A stretch of 64,000 bases of DNA from Cyanobacterium sp. HL-69 (GTDB lineage: Bacteria; Cyanobacteriota; Cyanobacteriia; Cyanobacteriales; Cyanobacteriaceae), in NCBI GenBank assembly GCA_002813895.1, contig CP024912.1:2531836-2595835 (forward strand). The letters run 5' to 3'. Below are positions 55,443-63,937 of the stretch, one piece after another (within the stretch, counting starts at the first letter, position 1; each line of letters starts with the position of its first letter). Under the pieces are notes generated by a model. It saw nothing but the letters and a program-made list of their open reading frames with translations. It searched no databases and was not told where the DNA came from. Both the position numbers and the translations under genes were made by a program.

Positions 55443-57163
55443 GATGTCGCAGGGTGTCTTTTTTTGAGGGACTTAAATTTTTTTCTGGTTTTACGATTTT
55501 TAGTCAAGATAGTTTGAACTTCTTGATCCCGTTCTTGTTTATCTATCACTGTTAGTTTAATTAAAACTCCCGCAAATAACCAGTAGTAAACGGCCACAGG
55601 GTCAGTGTCAAGGGGGTACCAGTAGGGAAAATAACCAATAAATAGTAAAAACACCCAAAAGGCGCTCGCAAAACTTTTGAGAGTTGGATCTTTAATGGAA
55701 CGATACTTTTTAAAAGTATATATTACTAAATGAGTAATAAATCCCAAAAAAGCGATTAAACCTAACATACCAAGTTCATAAATAATTTTGGGATGATAGG
55801 TTTCCAAAAATGCCACAGCGCCAAAAGCTCTAGCGGAATTAGTCGCTTTACCTAAACCTGATCCTAAAAGAATTCCGTCACCATTACTAATAGCCCATTG
55901 CCACTGTTTAATGATAAAGTCTTGAGGAGGGGAGGCATTCCAACGCCCGATCGCACTATCAATTCTGTCCGTGACGAATTCAGGGTTAGCCGTAATAAAT
56001 ATAAAACCAATAATGAAGAGAATTACGGCAATGGGAATAAAACGTTTAAGACGAAAAATTTGCCCCGTTAAAACTAACATTACAGCGATAAATATAGGTA
56101 CAAGGAAAAGAGCGGCTCTTTGTCCTGACACTACCGCATTAATGAAAACTAAACCCATGCCCCCAAGTCCGATTAATTGCCAAAAACGGGAAGTTTCAAA
56201 AAAGGCAACACTAAAACAAATGGCACTATTGGCAATGAGAAACCAGCCCCAATGCCATGGAGAGACAAATGTTCCTGGTAGTCGTATTTGATTTTGCTCT
56301 GGGGTATATAGTAGTGAACCACCCACAAAGCATCTAGCATCTAAACTAGCTCGAAATAGACCAGCACCTTCGGTAAATTCGCTGGTTGCTTGACAACGCC
56401 CACTTTTTAGAAATTGGTATTGCACCAAGGCTAAAAGACAACAGATGATTGCTAAAACCGCTAATAATCGACCGAGTTTAAGTACGGTTTGTTTATCTTC
56501 GATGAGATGATAACCACAAAACATTAAGGGTATGTAGCCGATAAATATTTTTAAGCCCAAAATACCCTGCAAAAATGGTTGTCCTTCTTTACAAATGCGA
56601 GGGGGACTGACATTTTGTACCAAGTTACAAGCTGGGGCCAGAAGTTGAATACGAAGGTTTATGAAAACTAAAACCATCAGGCAGACTATGCTTAGTATCA
56701 TCAAAGTAGGAAGCAAAGGCTTAGCGATGATAATGGGTTTCCTCTGCTTCCATGCCTGAAGTAGTAGGGCACATAGGGCGGGAATATAAAATACATCTTT
56801 AGCAATCTGAAAGATCAAGTTTCCTCCTGCAAAGACATATACTACTGTACCTCCGAAGGGCATATAAATCAGAAACACCCAAAGCGCTGATTTGGGAAAC
56901 TGATAGGAAAGAATGAGTGCCATAACTCCTAGGGCGGCGGCCACTGCCATCTTTGGTGATAAAAGGAAAAATGAAGGTAGGGCTACTAATATTCCGAAGA
57001 TAATGGCGATCGCCCATGAACTGACCAATTTTTGCTTTTTTTGCCTTTCCTGCCGCTTGAGAGCCATTTTTTCTTTACGACTGAGGGGAGCAGGGGTATT
57101 AGGGGGAGCATTGCTTACACCCCTTTTACGGTTGCGAAATTTTTGAGTTTTCGAGGCAGTCAT
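55439..57163 (-). CDS. HpsL-like O-antigen ligase/polymerase membrane protein
   Basis: The 574-residue protein has a basic N-terminus (LSRKEKMALKRQERQKKQKL) and about twelve membrane helices with large periplasmic loops, of O-antigen polymerase/ligase type. VSGQRAALFLVPIFIAVMLV and the loop RIDSAIGRWNASP are like those of the family. HpsL is named from hormogonium polysaccharide synthesis in filamentous species, but close relatives are annotated in unicellular ones. It is coupled to the GT2 gene by a four-base overlap. Confidence 0.75.
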   Translation of the reverse strand: MTASKTQKFRNRKRGVSNAPPNTPAPLSRKEKMALKRQERQKKQKLVSSWAIAIIFGILVALPSFFLLSPKMAVAAALGVMALILSYQFPKSALWVFLIYMPFGGTVVYVFAGGNLIFQIAKDVFYIPALCALLLQAWKQRKPIIIAKPLLPTLMILSIVCLMVLVFINLRIQLLAPACNLVQNVSPPRICKEGQPFLQGILGLKIFIGYIPLMFCGYHLIEDKQTVLKLGRLLAVLAIICCLLALVQYQFLKSGRCQATSEFTEGAGLFRASLDARCFVGGSLLYTPEQNQIRLPGTFVSPWHWGWFLIANSAICFSVAFFETSRFWQLIGLGGMGLVFINAVVSGQRAALFLVPIFIAVMLVLTGQIFRLKRFIPIAVILFIIGFIFITANPEFVTDRIDSAIGRWNASPPQDFIIKQWQWAISNGDGILLGSGLGKATNSARAFGAVAFLETYHPKIIYELGMLGLIAFLGFITHLVIYTFKKYRSIKDPTLKSFASAFWVFLLFIGYFPYWYPLDTDPVAVYYWLFAGVLIKLTVIDKQERDQEVQTILTKNRKTRKKFKSLKKRHPATS

Positions 57164-57227
57164 AATGCTTTGGGGATGATGGACTGAAAAGAATCACCCA
57201 TAAAACAAGCAATTCTTTTCTTTTCAA

Positions 57228-58664
57228 TTATGCTAGATGTTGCTCGACTACCGCCACTAAATTATCAGTCCAATGGTTAACTAAATTATGATTTTGAGCT
57301 TCTACCATTACCCGAATTAAAGGCTCTGTACCTGATGCACGGACTAAAATACGACCTTGATTACCCATGGCTGACTCTGCCTTGGCGATCGCCTGACGCA
57401 CAGGTTCACACTCCTCCCAGCGTAAACGTTTTTCCCTGTCTTCTACCCGTACATTTTTTAATAGTTGGGGATAGGGGGTAAAACTTTCTTTTACTAATTG
57501 GGTTAAACTAACACCCCTTTGACGGGTAAGGGAAGCAAGATGGAGGGCGGTTTGAATGCCATCTCCGGAATAGTGGTGATGATGACAGAGGATATGCCCT
57601 GATTGTTCTCCTCCTAACATGGCTCCTGTTTCCCACATGGTAGCCTGTACGTGTTGATCTCCTACGGGGGTGCGTACCAGTTTACCGCCTAACTTTTGCC
57701 ATGCCAATTCAAAGCCGAGGTTTGCCATAACAGTACCCACTAAAAGGTTATTGGGTAGTTGCCCTTGCTCTTGTAAGTATTGTCCCCAAAGGTAAAGAAT
57801 ATAATCACCACAGATTTTGTTACCGTCAGAGTCCATGGCCATCACCCTATCGGCATCACCATCAAAGGCAAACCCCATGTCAGCATCATATTCTGTGATG
57901 GCTTGTTTTATTCTATCAAGGTGAGTGGAACCGCAGTTAACGTTAATGCGATCGCCATCTGCTTGATGATGAAGGGTAATCACTTCTGCTCCTAACTCGG
58001 TAAATACTTGAGGGGCAATTTCTACCGCTGCTCCCCATGCCAAGTCGAGGACAATGCGCATTCCTTGAAAGTTAATATCTGCGGGTAAAGATTGGGTTAA
58101 AAATCTTTGATAATTGGTGGCTAACCCATGATGATGGATATTTTTGCCATATTTATTACCATCTCCTCTTAAATTGTGGCTTTTGAGAAGGTTTTCAATG
58201 GCGATCGCCTTTTCACTATTCAATTTAGTACCATCTGCCCCAAAAAACTTAATACCGTTATCCTCTGGGGGGTTATGACTAGCAGAAATCATGATCCCCC
58301 CCACAGCACCCATGGTGCGCGTAAGATAAGAAACGCAAGGGGTAGGACACAAGCCGATATTCCACACCTCTAAACCCATAGAAGTTAAACCAGAGGCGAT
58401 CGCCATGGCTAACATATCACTAGAATTACGAGAATCCTGACCGATAATCACCGTTTTAGAATCATTTTGCCCTTGATTCCAGACCCTTCCGGCGGCCATA
58501 CCAACCCCTAAAGCCAACTCAGGAGTGAGTAAATCACCCGCCTTACCTCTGATACCATCAGTACCAAAGAGCTTATCAGGTAAAGCACTAACACCAAATC
58601 GCACCCCTGCATTATCGAGTACCTTGCCATTTTGAGCCAGATCAAAAGACATTACCATTTTCAA
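57228..58664 (-). CDS. glmM: Phosphoglucosamine mutase
   Basis: GlmM makes GlcN-1-P for peptidoglycan. The 478-residue protein has [15 protein letters not shown], the phosphoserine loop [20 protein letters not shown], the metal loop [17 protein letters not shown], and the phosphate-binding [19 protein letters not shown]. The first 30 residues extend before the usual start LPDKLFG; an internal start would be possible. Confidence 0.95.
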   Translation of the reverse strand: MKMVMSFDLAQNGKVLDNAGVRFGVSALPDKLFGTDGIRGKAGDLLTPELALGVGMAAGRVWNQGQNDSKTVIIGQDSRNSSDMLAMAIASGLTSMGLEVWNIGLCPTPCVSYLTRTMGAVGGIMISASHNPPEDNGIKFFGADGTKLNSEKAIAIENLLKSHNLRGDGNKYGKNIHHHGLATNYQRFLTQSLPADINFQGMRIVLDLAWGAAVEIAPQVFTELGAEVITLHHQADGDRINVNCGSTHLDRIKQAITEYDADMGFAFDGDADRVMAMDSDGNKICGDYILYLWGQYLQEQGQLPNNLLVGTVMANLGFELAWQKLGGKLVRTPVGDQHVQATMWETGAMLGGEQSGHILCHHHHYSGDGIQTALHLASLTRQRGVSLTQLVKESFTPYPQLLKNVRVEDREKRLRWEECEPVRQAIAKAESAMGNQGRILVRASGTEPLIRVMVEAQNHNLVNHWTDNLVAVVEQHLA

Positions 58665-58970
58665 TTTTCCTCACACAATTAATTAAATGAATAGCTATCA
58701 AAATTTATGTATAAAACCAAACCAATTAACGCATTTATTTAGTTTATGAACCACCAGCAGTTAATTAATACTATTGCCAAAAATATAATTTATCAGGAAT
58801 ATTTAAAAGTATTTAATTTCAATTACTATGATTCATCAATTTTCGGTTTAGTTAATCCATAAAATTTTAATTAAGTTTTGTTATATTGGTTATATCATAA
58901 CCATGATTTTAAAGATCATTGCATGATAGACTAAAACGTTCAATAAATCAAATCCTCAGAACTTTTTCTT
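58665..58970. other. AT-rich spacer before the nitrogen locus
   Basis: No gene is visible in 306 bases. The last part merges into the promoter at 58971. The antisense ORF starting at 59172 reads across the riboswitch and is a shadow. Confidence 0.5.
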
Positions 58971-59000
58971 TTGACAGTTTTGGGTTTTCTATGTTATATT
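58971..59000 (+). promoter_or_regulatory. Promoter of the riboswitch transcript
   Basis: TTGACA at 58971-58976 and a -10 TTATAT/TATATT at 58994-59000 have 17-18-base spacing. Transcription would start near 59007, just before the riboswitch. No GTA-N8-TAC NtcA site is seen in it. Confidence 0.7.
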
Positions 59001-59012
59001 GAAAGGGTAAGG

Positions 59013-59080
59013 ATAAATCGTTCATCTGTTGGTTACAGACGGAAGTAAGAAGAAAAAAATCTTCTGAAGGAACGCGCCTC
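59013..59080 (+). promoter_or_regulatory. Glutamine riboswitch (glnA RNA type)
   Basis: Three stems are visible. P1 is CGTTC (59019-59023) with GAACG (59070-59074). P2 is CTGT/ACAG (59026-59038). P3 is AGAAGA (59048-59053) with TCTTCT (59060-59065). The conserved core around ACGGAAGTAAG and GAAGGAACGCGCC matches my memory of the cyanobacterial glnA/Downstream-peptide motif. That family binds L-glutamine and controls glutamine synthetase inactivating factors, which fits the gene behind it. Confidence 0.85.
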
Positions 59081-59110
59081 GAATCTAAACTCAACAAATT
59101 AGAGGAGGCG
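59075..59110 (+). promoter_or_regulatory. Shine-Dalgarno-masking hairpin
   Basis: CGCCTC (59075-59080) pairs with GAGGCG (59105-59110), and TCTAA (59084-59088) pairs with TTAGA (59099-59103). The stem buries the GGAGG ribosome-binding site of the gene starting at 59116. It abuts P1 without a spacer, so ligand state and translation can be coupled. Confidence 0.75.
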
Positions 59111-59115
59111 ACATT

Positions 59116-59265
59116 ATGAACGCAAATAACACTTTTAAAAAAAACAATAATCTCAGTTCGGTTAGTCAACAAGCTCGTTTATTGATGAGGGGCGATCGCA
59201 AACGTACTCAAAATCGTCAAGCATCGATGTTAACAAGAATATCCGCCGAAGTAGGAGTTCAATAA
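59116..59265 (+). CDS. Glutamine synthetase inactivating factor (IF7/IF17 core)
   Basis: The 49-residue protein is translated from a strong but masked ribosome-binding site. It reads MNANNTFKKNNNLSSVSQQA, then RLLMRGDRKRTQNRQASMLT and RISAEVGVQ. Arg21, Arg34 and Arg41 match the spacing (13 and 7) of the key arginines 8, 21 and 28 in IF7. The NRQxSMLxRxxAEVG block is the family core. It lacks the 30 or so residues that follow this block in IF7. IF proteins bind and inhibit glutamine synthetase when glutamine is high. Gene symbol gifA or gifB is not assigned. Confidence 0.8.
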   Translation: MNANNTFKKNNNLSSVSQQARLLMRGDRKRTQNRQASMLTRISAEVGVQ

Positions 59266-59324
59266 AAAAATAGAGATAAGAGAACTTATCATAGTTTTCC
59301 CTCGATTCTCTGACAACTTAAAAA

Positions 59325-59341
59325 GGTGGGCATCACCCACC
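59325..59341. repeat. Dispersed GGTGGGCAT palindrome, copy 2
   Basis: GGTGGGCATCACCCACC forms a six-base stem with a five-base loop, 60 bases after the inactivating-factor stop. It is a relative of the copy at 6801-6817. It could serve as a weak terminator, but no real U-tract follows (ACATTTTAG). Confidence 0.6.
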
Positions 59342-59392
59342 ACATTTTAGTTCGTATAAATAAAATAAACACATCATCAAGAAGTAAAAAAA

Positions 59393-59545
59393 ATGATTAA
59401 TAAAAATACCGCTCAACAAGTAAAACAAGCCCATCGTAACACCCTATTGGAAACCCTAGAACATAGATTACAGGTAGCCAAAGCCAACGGAAAAAACGAT
59501 TTAGTAAATCAACTAGAAGCCGAAAAACGCTACTACCTTAGCTAA
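59393..59545 (+). CDS. Short conserved protein, possibly PirA-like (50 aa)
   Basis: The 50-residue protein reads MINKNTAQQVKQAHRNTLLE, then TLEHRLQVAKANGKNDLVNQ and LEAEKRYYLS, a two-helix-like basic protein. Its size and the HRLxxAxAxGxxxLxxQLEAE pattern remind me of PirA, the small PII-interacting regulator of arginine synthesis (about 51 residues in Synechocystis). I recall this only from memory, so the match is tentative. Its place behind a glutamine synthetase inactivating factor fits nitrogen control. A terminator follows. Confidence 0.55.
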   Translation: MINKNTAQQVKQAHRNTLLETLEHRLQVAKANGKNDLVNQLEAEKRYYLS

Positions 59546-59568
59546 TAAAAAAACCTAATGTGTGAACA

Positions 59569-59610
59569 AAAACCCTGATGCTCTTAATCATAAAAGCAAA
59601 AGGGTTTTTT
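59569..59610 (+). terminator. Terminator after the 50-aa gene
   Basis: AAAACCCT (59569-59576) pairs with AGGGTTTT (59601-59608) and is followed by more T residues. The loop is long (24 bases). Confidence 0.6.
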
Positions 59611-59728
59611 CTATGTAGATGATACATCAAATGTGTTTTAGATTACTGTTTACTCAAAAAGCAAACTATAGTGTTAGTAATAACCTACGAGGTTTGAGCC
59701 GAAATAGTAACTAGATTATAGACAGTTT

Positions 59729-60148
59729 ATGAATGCAGAAGAAAAAGCCAGAGGTTTAGAAATAGCCACCAAAATCGCAGCCGTTGTCAACCTATTCAAA
59801 CAACAATTTCCAGACGTAAAAACAGATCTCAAACCGTGGCATAATGATCCTGATACCATTAATTTAGTAGATCCCGACTCCATCGACATCGGTTTTCACT
59901 TCCCCGGCTGGAGTCGCAAGATTCAAAGTAGGAGTATTTTAGTACAAATTAGATTTCACTATGATGAAATTGATAAAACCCATAAATTAATTGGGGTTGA
60001 GAGTGCAGGATTTAACCACACAGGGGAAGCGTGGCGATTATCCACCATTGAGAATTGGCAACTAGAAGGTAAATCTCCCCCCGTAGAAGAAATTAAAGAA
60101 AAGCTAAAATATTTTTCCCGTCAAGTATTCGAGCTATTCCAAAATTAA
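59729..60148 (+). CDS. Conserved-looking hypothetical protein (139 aa)
   Basis: The soluble 139-residue protein has segments IATKIAAVVNLFKQQFPDVK, DPDSIDIGFHFPGWSRKIQS, RSILVQIRFHYDEIDK and VEEIKEKLKYFSRQVFELFQ. It has no signal peptide. I cannot assign a family. It is 105 bases upstream of apcD in the same orientation, without a visible terminator between, so co-transcription is possible. Confidence 0.65.
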   Translation: MNAEEKARGLEIATKIAAVVNLFKQQFPDVKTDLKPWHNDPDTINLVDPDSIDIGFHFPGWSRKIQSRSILVQIRFHYDEIDKTHKLIGVESAGFNHTGEAWRLSTIENWQLEGKSPPVEEIKEKLKYFSRQVFELFQN

Positions 60149-60253
60149 AGAATTATTAAAAAGTTTACTAAAATGTGACAACCTTTGCCATAAATAGATA
60201 AGCCAAATTAAGTTAAACTAAACATAATAAAAAAATAATACTCGTATTTTAAG

Positions 60254-60739
60254 ATGAGCATAGTAAGTCAAGTTATTCTCAAAGCAGATGATGAACTGCG
60301 TTATCCTAGCAGTGGGGAATTAGAAGGAATCAAAAGTTTTTTAGATTCAGGATTACTCCGTCTCAAAGTAGCTGAAACCCTAGCAGAAAACGAAAAGAAA
60401 ATCGTTGAAAAAGCTAGTCAAGAGTTATTTAAAAAACGTCCTGAATATCGTGCCAATGGTGGTAACGCTTCTGGACAAAAACAATATAATCAATGTTTAA
60501 GAGACTTCGGTTGGTATTTACGTTTAGCCACCTACGGAGTTTTAGCAGGAGATAAAGGGCCTATCGAAAAAATTGGTTTGATTGGTGTCAAGGAAATGTA
60601 CAATTCCCTTGGAGTACCTTTACCCGGTATGGTTGATTCCATCCGTTGTTTAAAAGAAGCATCCCTTGCCCTTTTGAGCAAAGAAGAAGCGGCCGAAACT
60701 GCTCCTTATTTCGATTATATGGTTCAAGTAATGTCTTAA
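60254..60739 (+). CDS. apcD: Allophycocyanin alpha-B (ApcD)
   Basis: ApcD is a low-energy terminal emitter of the phycobilisome core and helps send energy to photosystem I. The 161-residue protein begins [20 protein letters not shown] and carries the bilin Cys81 in [20 protein letters not shown]. The C-terminal [14 protein letters not shown] matches the family. It is a lone apc gene here; apcABC are not adjacent. A strong terminator follows. Confidence 0.94.
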   Translation: MSIVSQVILKADDELRYPSSGELEGIKSFLDSGLLRLKVAETLAENEKKIVEKASQELFKKRPEYRANGGNASGQKQYNQCLRDFGWYLRLATYGVLAGDKGPIEKIGLIGVKEMYNSLGVPLPGMVDSIRCLKEASLALLSKEEAAETAPYFDYMVQVMS

Positions 60740-60775
60740 AAGAAAACATTAAAAATTTTTGATGACATTTTATGG

Positions 60776-60799
60776 GGGCTTGATAATCAAGCCCTTTTT
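60776..60799 (+). terminator. Intrinsic terminator after apcD
   Basis: GGGCTTGA (60776-60783) pairs with TCAAGCCC (60787-60794) with a three-base loop and TTTTT behind. Confidence 0.85.
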
Positions 60800-60810
60800 G
60801 CTAAAGTTAT

Positions 60811-61347
60811 ATGGCTAAAAAAAAGGAAGAGGATTTATTTTTAGAAAATCACATTTCTTGGATTGATAAAAAATCATGGTTATCTCTATTGTTATATTCT
60901 TGCATTTATTTGATAATTGGTTGGTCCATAGCTAGTCGCTCTGAAATTTTAATTAGAAATACCAGAAATATAATAGATAGATGGAATATATTAATTGATG
61001 ATGATTTGTTACTAATGGTTATCCGTGCATTTTCTTTAATATTGATTATGACTATCTCTTTGATGGTAATGAATCCTTTTTCTATTATTACTTTTATATT
61101 TGAGGAGTCCATTAGTTCTGATTTAAAGGGATTTATCTCGGTATTGGTTTGGTCTATTTTATTAGTTTTTATATTTTGTTATTTTGATTATTTTGCAGAT
61201 ATTCTAGTAATCACTTCATCTACTATTTTGCTTAGTTTAGATTTAGAAGAAAAAAAGATTTATGGTAAGTCGCTTATTTTTCTAATGGTTTTTATTGCTT
61301 CTATAGCATTTAGTTTAGGGGTGTTAATGTTTGATTATTTACATTGA
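60811..61347 (+). CDS. Membrane protein of unknown family (178 aa)
   Basis: The 178-residue protein has about four to five hydrophobic helices (LSLLLYSCIYLIIGWSIA, LILIMTISLMVMNPFSII, FISVLVWSILLVFIFCYFDY, SLIFLMVFIASIAFSLGVL). A short charged N-terminus (MAKKKEEDLFLENHISW) precedes them. I recognise no family. The next gene starts 18 bases after its stop, so the two probably form one unit. Confidence 0.6.
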   Translation: MAKKKEEDLFLENHISWIDKKSWLSLLLYSCIYLIIGWSIASRSEILIRNTRNIIDRWNILIDDDLLLMVIRAFSLILIMTISLMVMNPFSIITFIFEESISSDLKGFISVLVWSILLVFIFCYFDYFADILVITSSTILLSLDLEEKKIYGKSLIFLMVFIASIAFSLGVLMFDYLH

Positions 61348-61364
61348 ATAATATAGTTAATTTT

Positions 61365-61802
61365 ATGGCGAGTAAAAAGAAAGGAAAAGAAATTTTTAAA
61401 AAGGTTTTTGTAATTTTATCGGGATTAGCTTTTGTTTTGTTTTCTGTGTCTGCGGTGGTTAATATGATTATGAATCCTCAAACACCCGGGGCAACGGATA
61501 ATCAAAACTCCCAAGGAGATGATGGTGCCATTGCTCAAATTGATAGAGAAATTGCAGGTTATCAATCAGTGTTAGAAAATGAGCCAGAAAATAGCTTTGC
61601 GCTAGAGAGATTAGTAGAATTAAATTTGCAAAAGGGAGATTTACAAGGGGCATTATCTCCCATGGAGAAGTTAGTAGCCCTTAATCCAGATAATGAGCAA
61701 TATCAGCAGGTTTTGGGCATTATCCAACAGGGTTTGGAAGAGGAAGAAAATCCTCCCACGGAGTTACCTATTACTCCTGAAAGCCCCCCTGAAGGTGAAT
61801 AA
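61365..61802 (+). CDS. Membrane-anchored TPR protein
   Basis: I start at ATG 61365 (MASKKKGKEIFKKVFVIL); a TTG at 61344 would overlap the previous gene. The 145-residue protein has one membrane helix near residues 15-38 and two TPR-like units (YQSVLENEPENSFALERLVE and LQKGDLQGALSPMEKLVALN). The tail is Pro/Glu-rich. Partner unknown. Confidence 0.75.
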   Translation: MASKKKGKEIFKKVFVILSGLAFVLFSVSAVVNMIMNPQTPGATDNQNSQGDDGAIAQIDREIAGYQSVLENEPENSFALERLVELNLQKGDLQGALSPMEKLVALNPDNEQYQQVLGIIQQGLEEEENPPTELPITPESPPEGE

Positions 61803-61883
61803 AATCTCGGTGAGGTAAAGAAAAGTTTAATGATTGGTTATTTTTAGCCCTAAAATTATTGTGTCTTTAGTATTCCATTTTTT

Positions 61884-63047
61884 ATGAAAATTCCTATTCT
61901 TGATTTAAAACTGCAATATCAACAATTAAAATCTGAGATTGATGGTGCGATCGCCCTTGTGCTAGAATCAACCCAATTTGTATTAGGGCCAGAAGTTCAA
62001 AAATTAGAACAAGAAATTGCTAGTTTTTTGGGAGTTAACCATGCGATCGGGGTAAATTCTGGTACAGATGCACTAATTATTGCCCTAAGAGCCTTAAATA
62101 TCGGGGATGGGGATGAGGTAATAACTACCCCTTTTTCATTTTATGCCACCGCAGAATCTATCAGCTTGGTAGGGGCAAAACCTATCTTTGCCCAGATAGA
62201 AGAAGATAGTTTTAACATTAATCCCCTGAGTATCAAAGAAAAAATTACCCCGAAAACTAAAGCCATTATGCCCGTGCATCTTTATGGGCAACCTGCCAAA
62301 ATGGTGCAAATAAAAGAAATTGCCCAAGAATATGGATTAAAAATCATTGAAGACTGTGCCCAAGCCTTTGGGGCAAAATACTATGGAGACTGTCTAGGAT
62401 GTGAGCAAAAATGCAGTGATACTCAACGTAATAGTATGGAAGGTAAATATGTAGGCGGTATTGGTGATGTGGGGGCTTTTTCCTTTTATCCCTCCAAAAA
62501 CCTCGGTGCCTATGGAGATGGAGGGATGATTACCACCAATGATGATAAAGTTGCCGAATTAGCCAGAATGTTGCGGGTACATGGAGCGAAAAAGAATTAT
62601 CATAACGAGATGTTGGGATACAATTCCCGTCTTGATAGTATTCAGGCAACTATTCTACGAGTAAAACTAAGATATATTGAAAAATGGAATCAAGCAAGGC
62701 AAAATATTGCCCGTCAATATAATCAACTGTTGGGGAATAATGACTTTATCATTGTACCTCAATTTTCAGATGGTCATGTATTCCATCAATACACTATCAG
62801 AGTTAAAAATGGCAAAAGAGACGAATTGAAAGAATATCTCGCTGACAAGGGCATCGGTAGCATGATTTATTATCCCATTCCCCAAGATCAATTACCAGTA
62901 TATGAAGGTCAATATATTCCTCATCCTCTTACTACTCAATTAGCTTCCGAGGTGTTGAGTTTACCTATTTACCCCGAATTGCCTCAAGGTGATATTGAAG
63001 CCGTAGCAGATGCTATTATTCAATGGACTAAAAATATTAGTGATTAA
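61884..63047 (+). CDS. DegT/DnrJ/EryC1/StrS aminotransferase with Cys-rich insertion
   Basis: The 387-residue PLP enzyme has [61 protein letters not shown] and the PLP lysine at Lys205 in [14 protein letters not shown]. Such enzymes aminate keto sugars for surface polysaccharides. Between residues 168 and 190 it has a Cys-rich loop (Cys170, Cys173, Cys177 in [12 protein letters not shown]), absent in most members I know. It has the general sugar-aminotransferase length; substrate unknown. Confidence 0.85.
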   Translation: MKIPILDLKLQYQQLKSEIDGAIALVLESTQFVLGPEVQKLEQEIASFLGVNHAIGVNSGTDALIIALRALNIGDGDEVITTPFSFYATAESISLVGAKPIFAQIEEDSFNINPLSIKEKITPKTKAIMPVHLYGQPAKMVQIKEIAQEYGLKIIEDCAQAFGAKYYGDCLGCEQKCSDTQRNSMEGKYVGGIGDVGAFSFYPSKNLGAYGDGGMITTNDDKVAELARMLRVHGAKKNYHNEMLGYNSRLDSIQATILRVKLRYIEKWNQARQNIARQYNQLLGNNDFIIVPQFSDGHVFHQYTIRVKNGKRDELKEYLADKGIGSMIYYPIPQDQLPVYEGQYIPHPLTTQLASEVLSLPIYPELPQGDIEAVADAIIQWTKNISD

Positions 63048-63142
63048 TTGCTAAAACGTCACTCACTAAATCACTTTTTCATCAAAACCTAATTAGACCA
63101 TTATTTTTATGTAGTTTAACAATTCAATTTTGTATTTATTTT

Positions 63143-63937
63143 ATGAAAATTATTAATAATATAATCGCTATTTTTCAAAAGGAATTACAAAGCTATTTTA
63201 ACTCTCCTTTAGCCCTAACCATTGCGAGTGTTTTTTGGTTAATTTCAGGAGTATTTTTTCTTTTTATTCTATTTAGTGAAGAGGGTATAATTCAAAACGT
63301 AGCACTACAAGAGCAGTTAGGTAATACGACTCCGAGGGATGTACCCTATGAGTTTATACAAGTGTTTTTTGGTATTATGGGTTCTATTACCATTTTCCTT
63401 TTACCGATGTTATCTATGGGTTTATATTCGGAGGAAAGAAAAAGGGGAACTATTGAACTTTTAGCCACTTCTCCTGTTTTTAATTGGGTGGTTGCCCTCG
63501 GTAAACTATTGGGGGTAGTGGTGTTTTATATTACTATGATTGTACCAATTTTGTTATATGAGGCGATCGCATTTAGCACTTCTAATCCTCCCATTCCTCC
63601 CCAAGTGCCTCTTTTAGCCCACCTTGGCTTAATTCTCCTTGCCAGTGCCATTTTATCTTTGGGAATGTTTATTTCTTCCCTGACTGATAGCACAATTTTT
63701 TCAGCAATTATTACTTTTATCTTAGTCGTTTTTATCTCGATTTTAGATGCTTTAACTAACAATTTACAAGGGGCTTTAGGTCAATTTATTAATCAATTAT
63801 CAGTGCTAAAAAGTTATGAAGAGTTTGTCCAAGGAATATTTAGCACTTCTAGTTTTATTATCTTTTTAAGTTACATTATACTAGGTCTATTTTTAACGGC
63901 TCAATCCATTGAAACTTTGCGTTTTACGAGAAAATAA
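63143..63937 (+). CDS. ABC-2 type transporter permease
   Basis: The 264-residue protein has six membrane helices and the GldF/NosY pattern: IAIFQKELQSYFNSPLALTI, FFGIMGSITIFLLPMLSMGL, YSEERKRGTIELLATSPVFN, and LGMFISSLTDSTIFSAIITF. A cytosolic ATPase partner is not seen in the window; it may lie just outside. The substrate is unknown. Confidence 0.83.
   Translation: MKIINNIIAIFQKELQSYFNSPLALTIASVFWLISGVFFLFILFSEEGIIQNVALQEQLGNTTPRDVPYEFIQVFFGIMGSITIFLLPMLSMGLYSEERKRGTIELLATSPVFNWVVALGKLLGVVVFYITMIVPILLYEAIAFSTSNPPIPPQVPLLAHLGLILLASAILSLGMFISSLTDSTIFSAIITFILVVFISILDALTNNLQGALGQFINQLSVLKSYEEFVQGIFSTSSFIIFLSYIILGLFLTAQSIETLRFTRK

Noticed and set aside
58948..59172. 74-residue minus-strand ORF over the riboswitch
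   Set aside because: It reads antisense across a structured leader and the promoter and has no family-like features.
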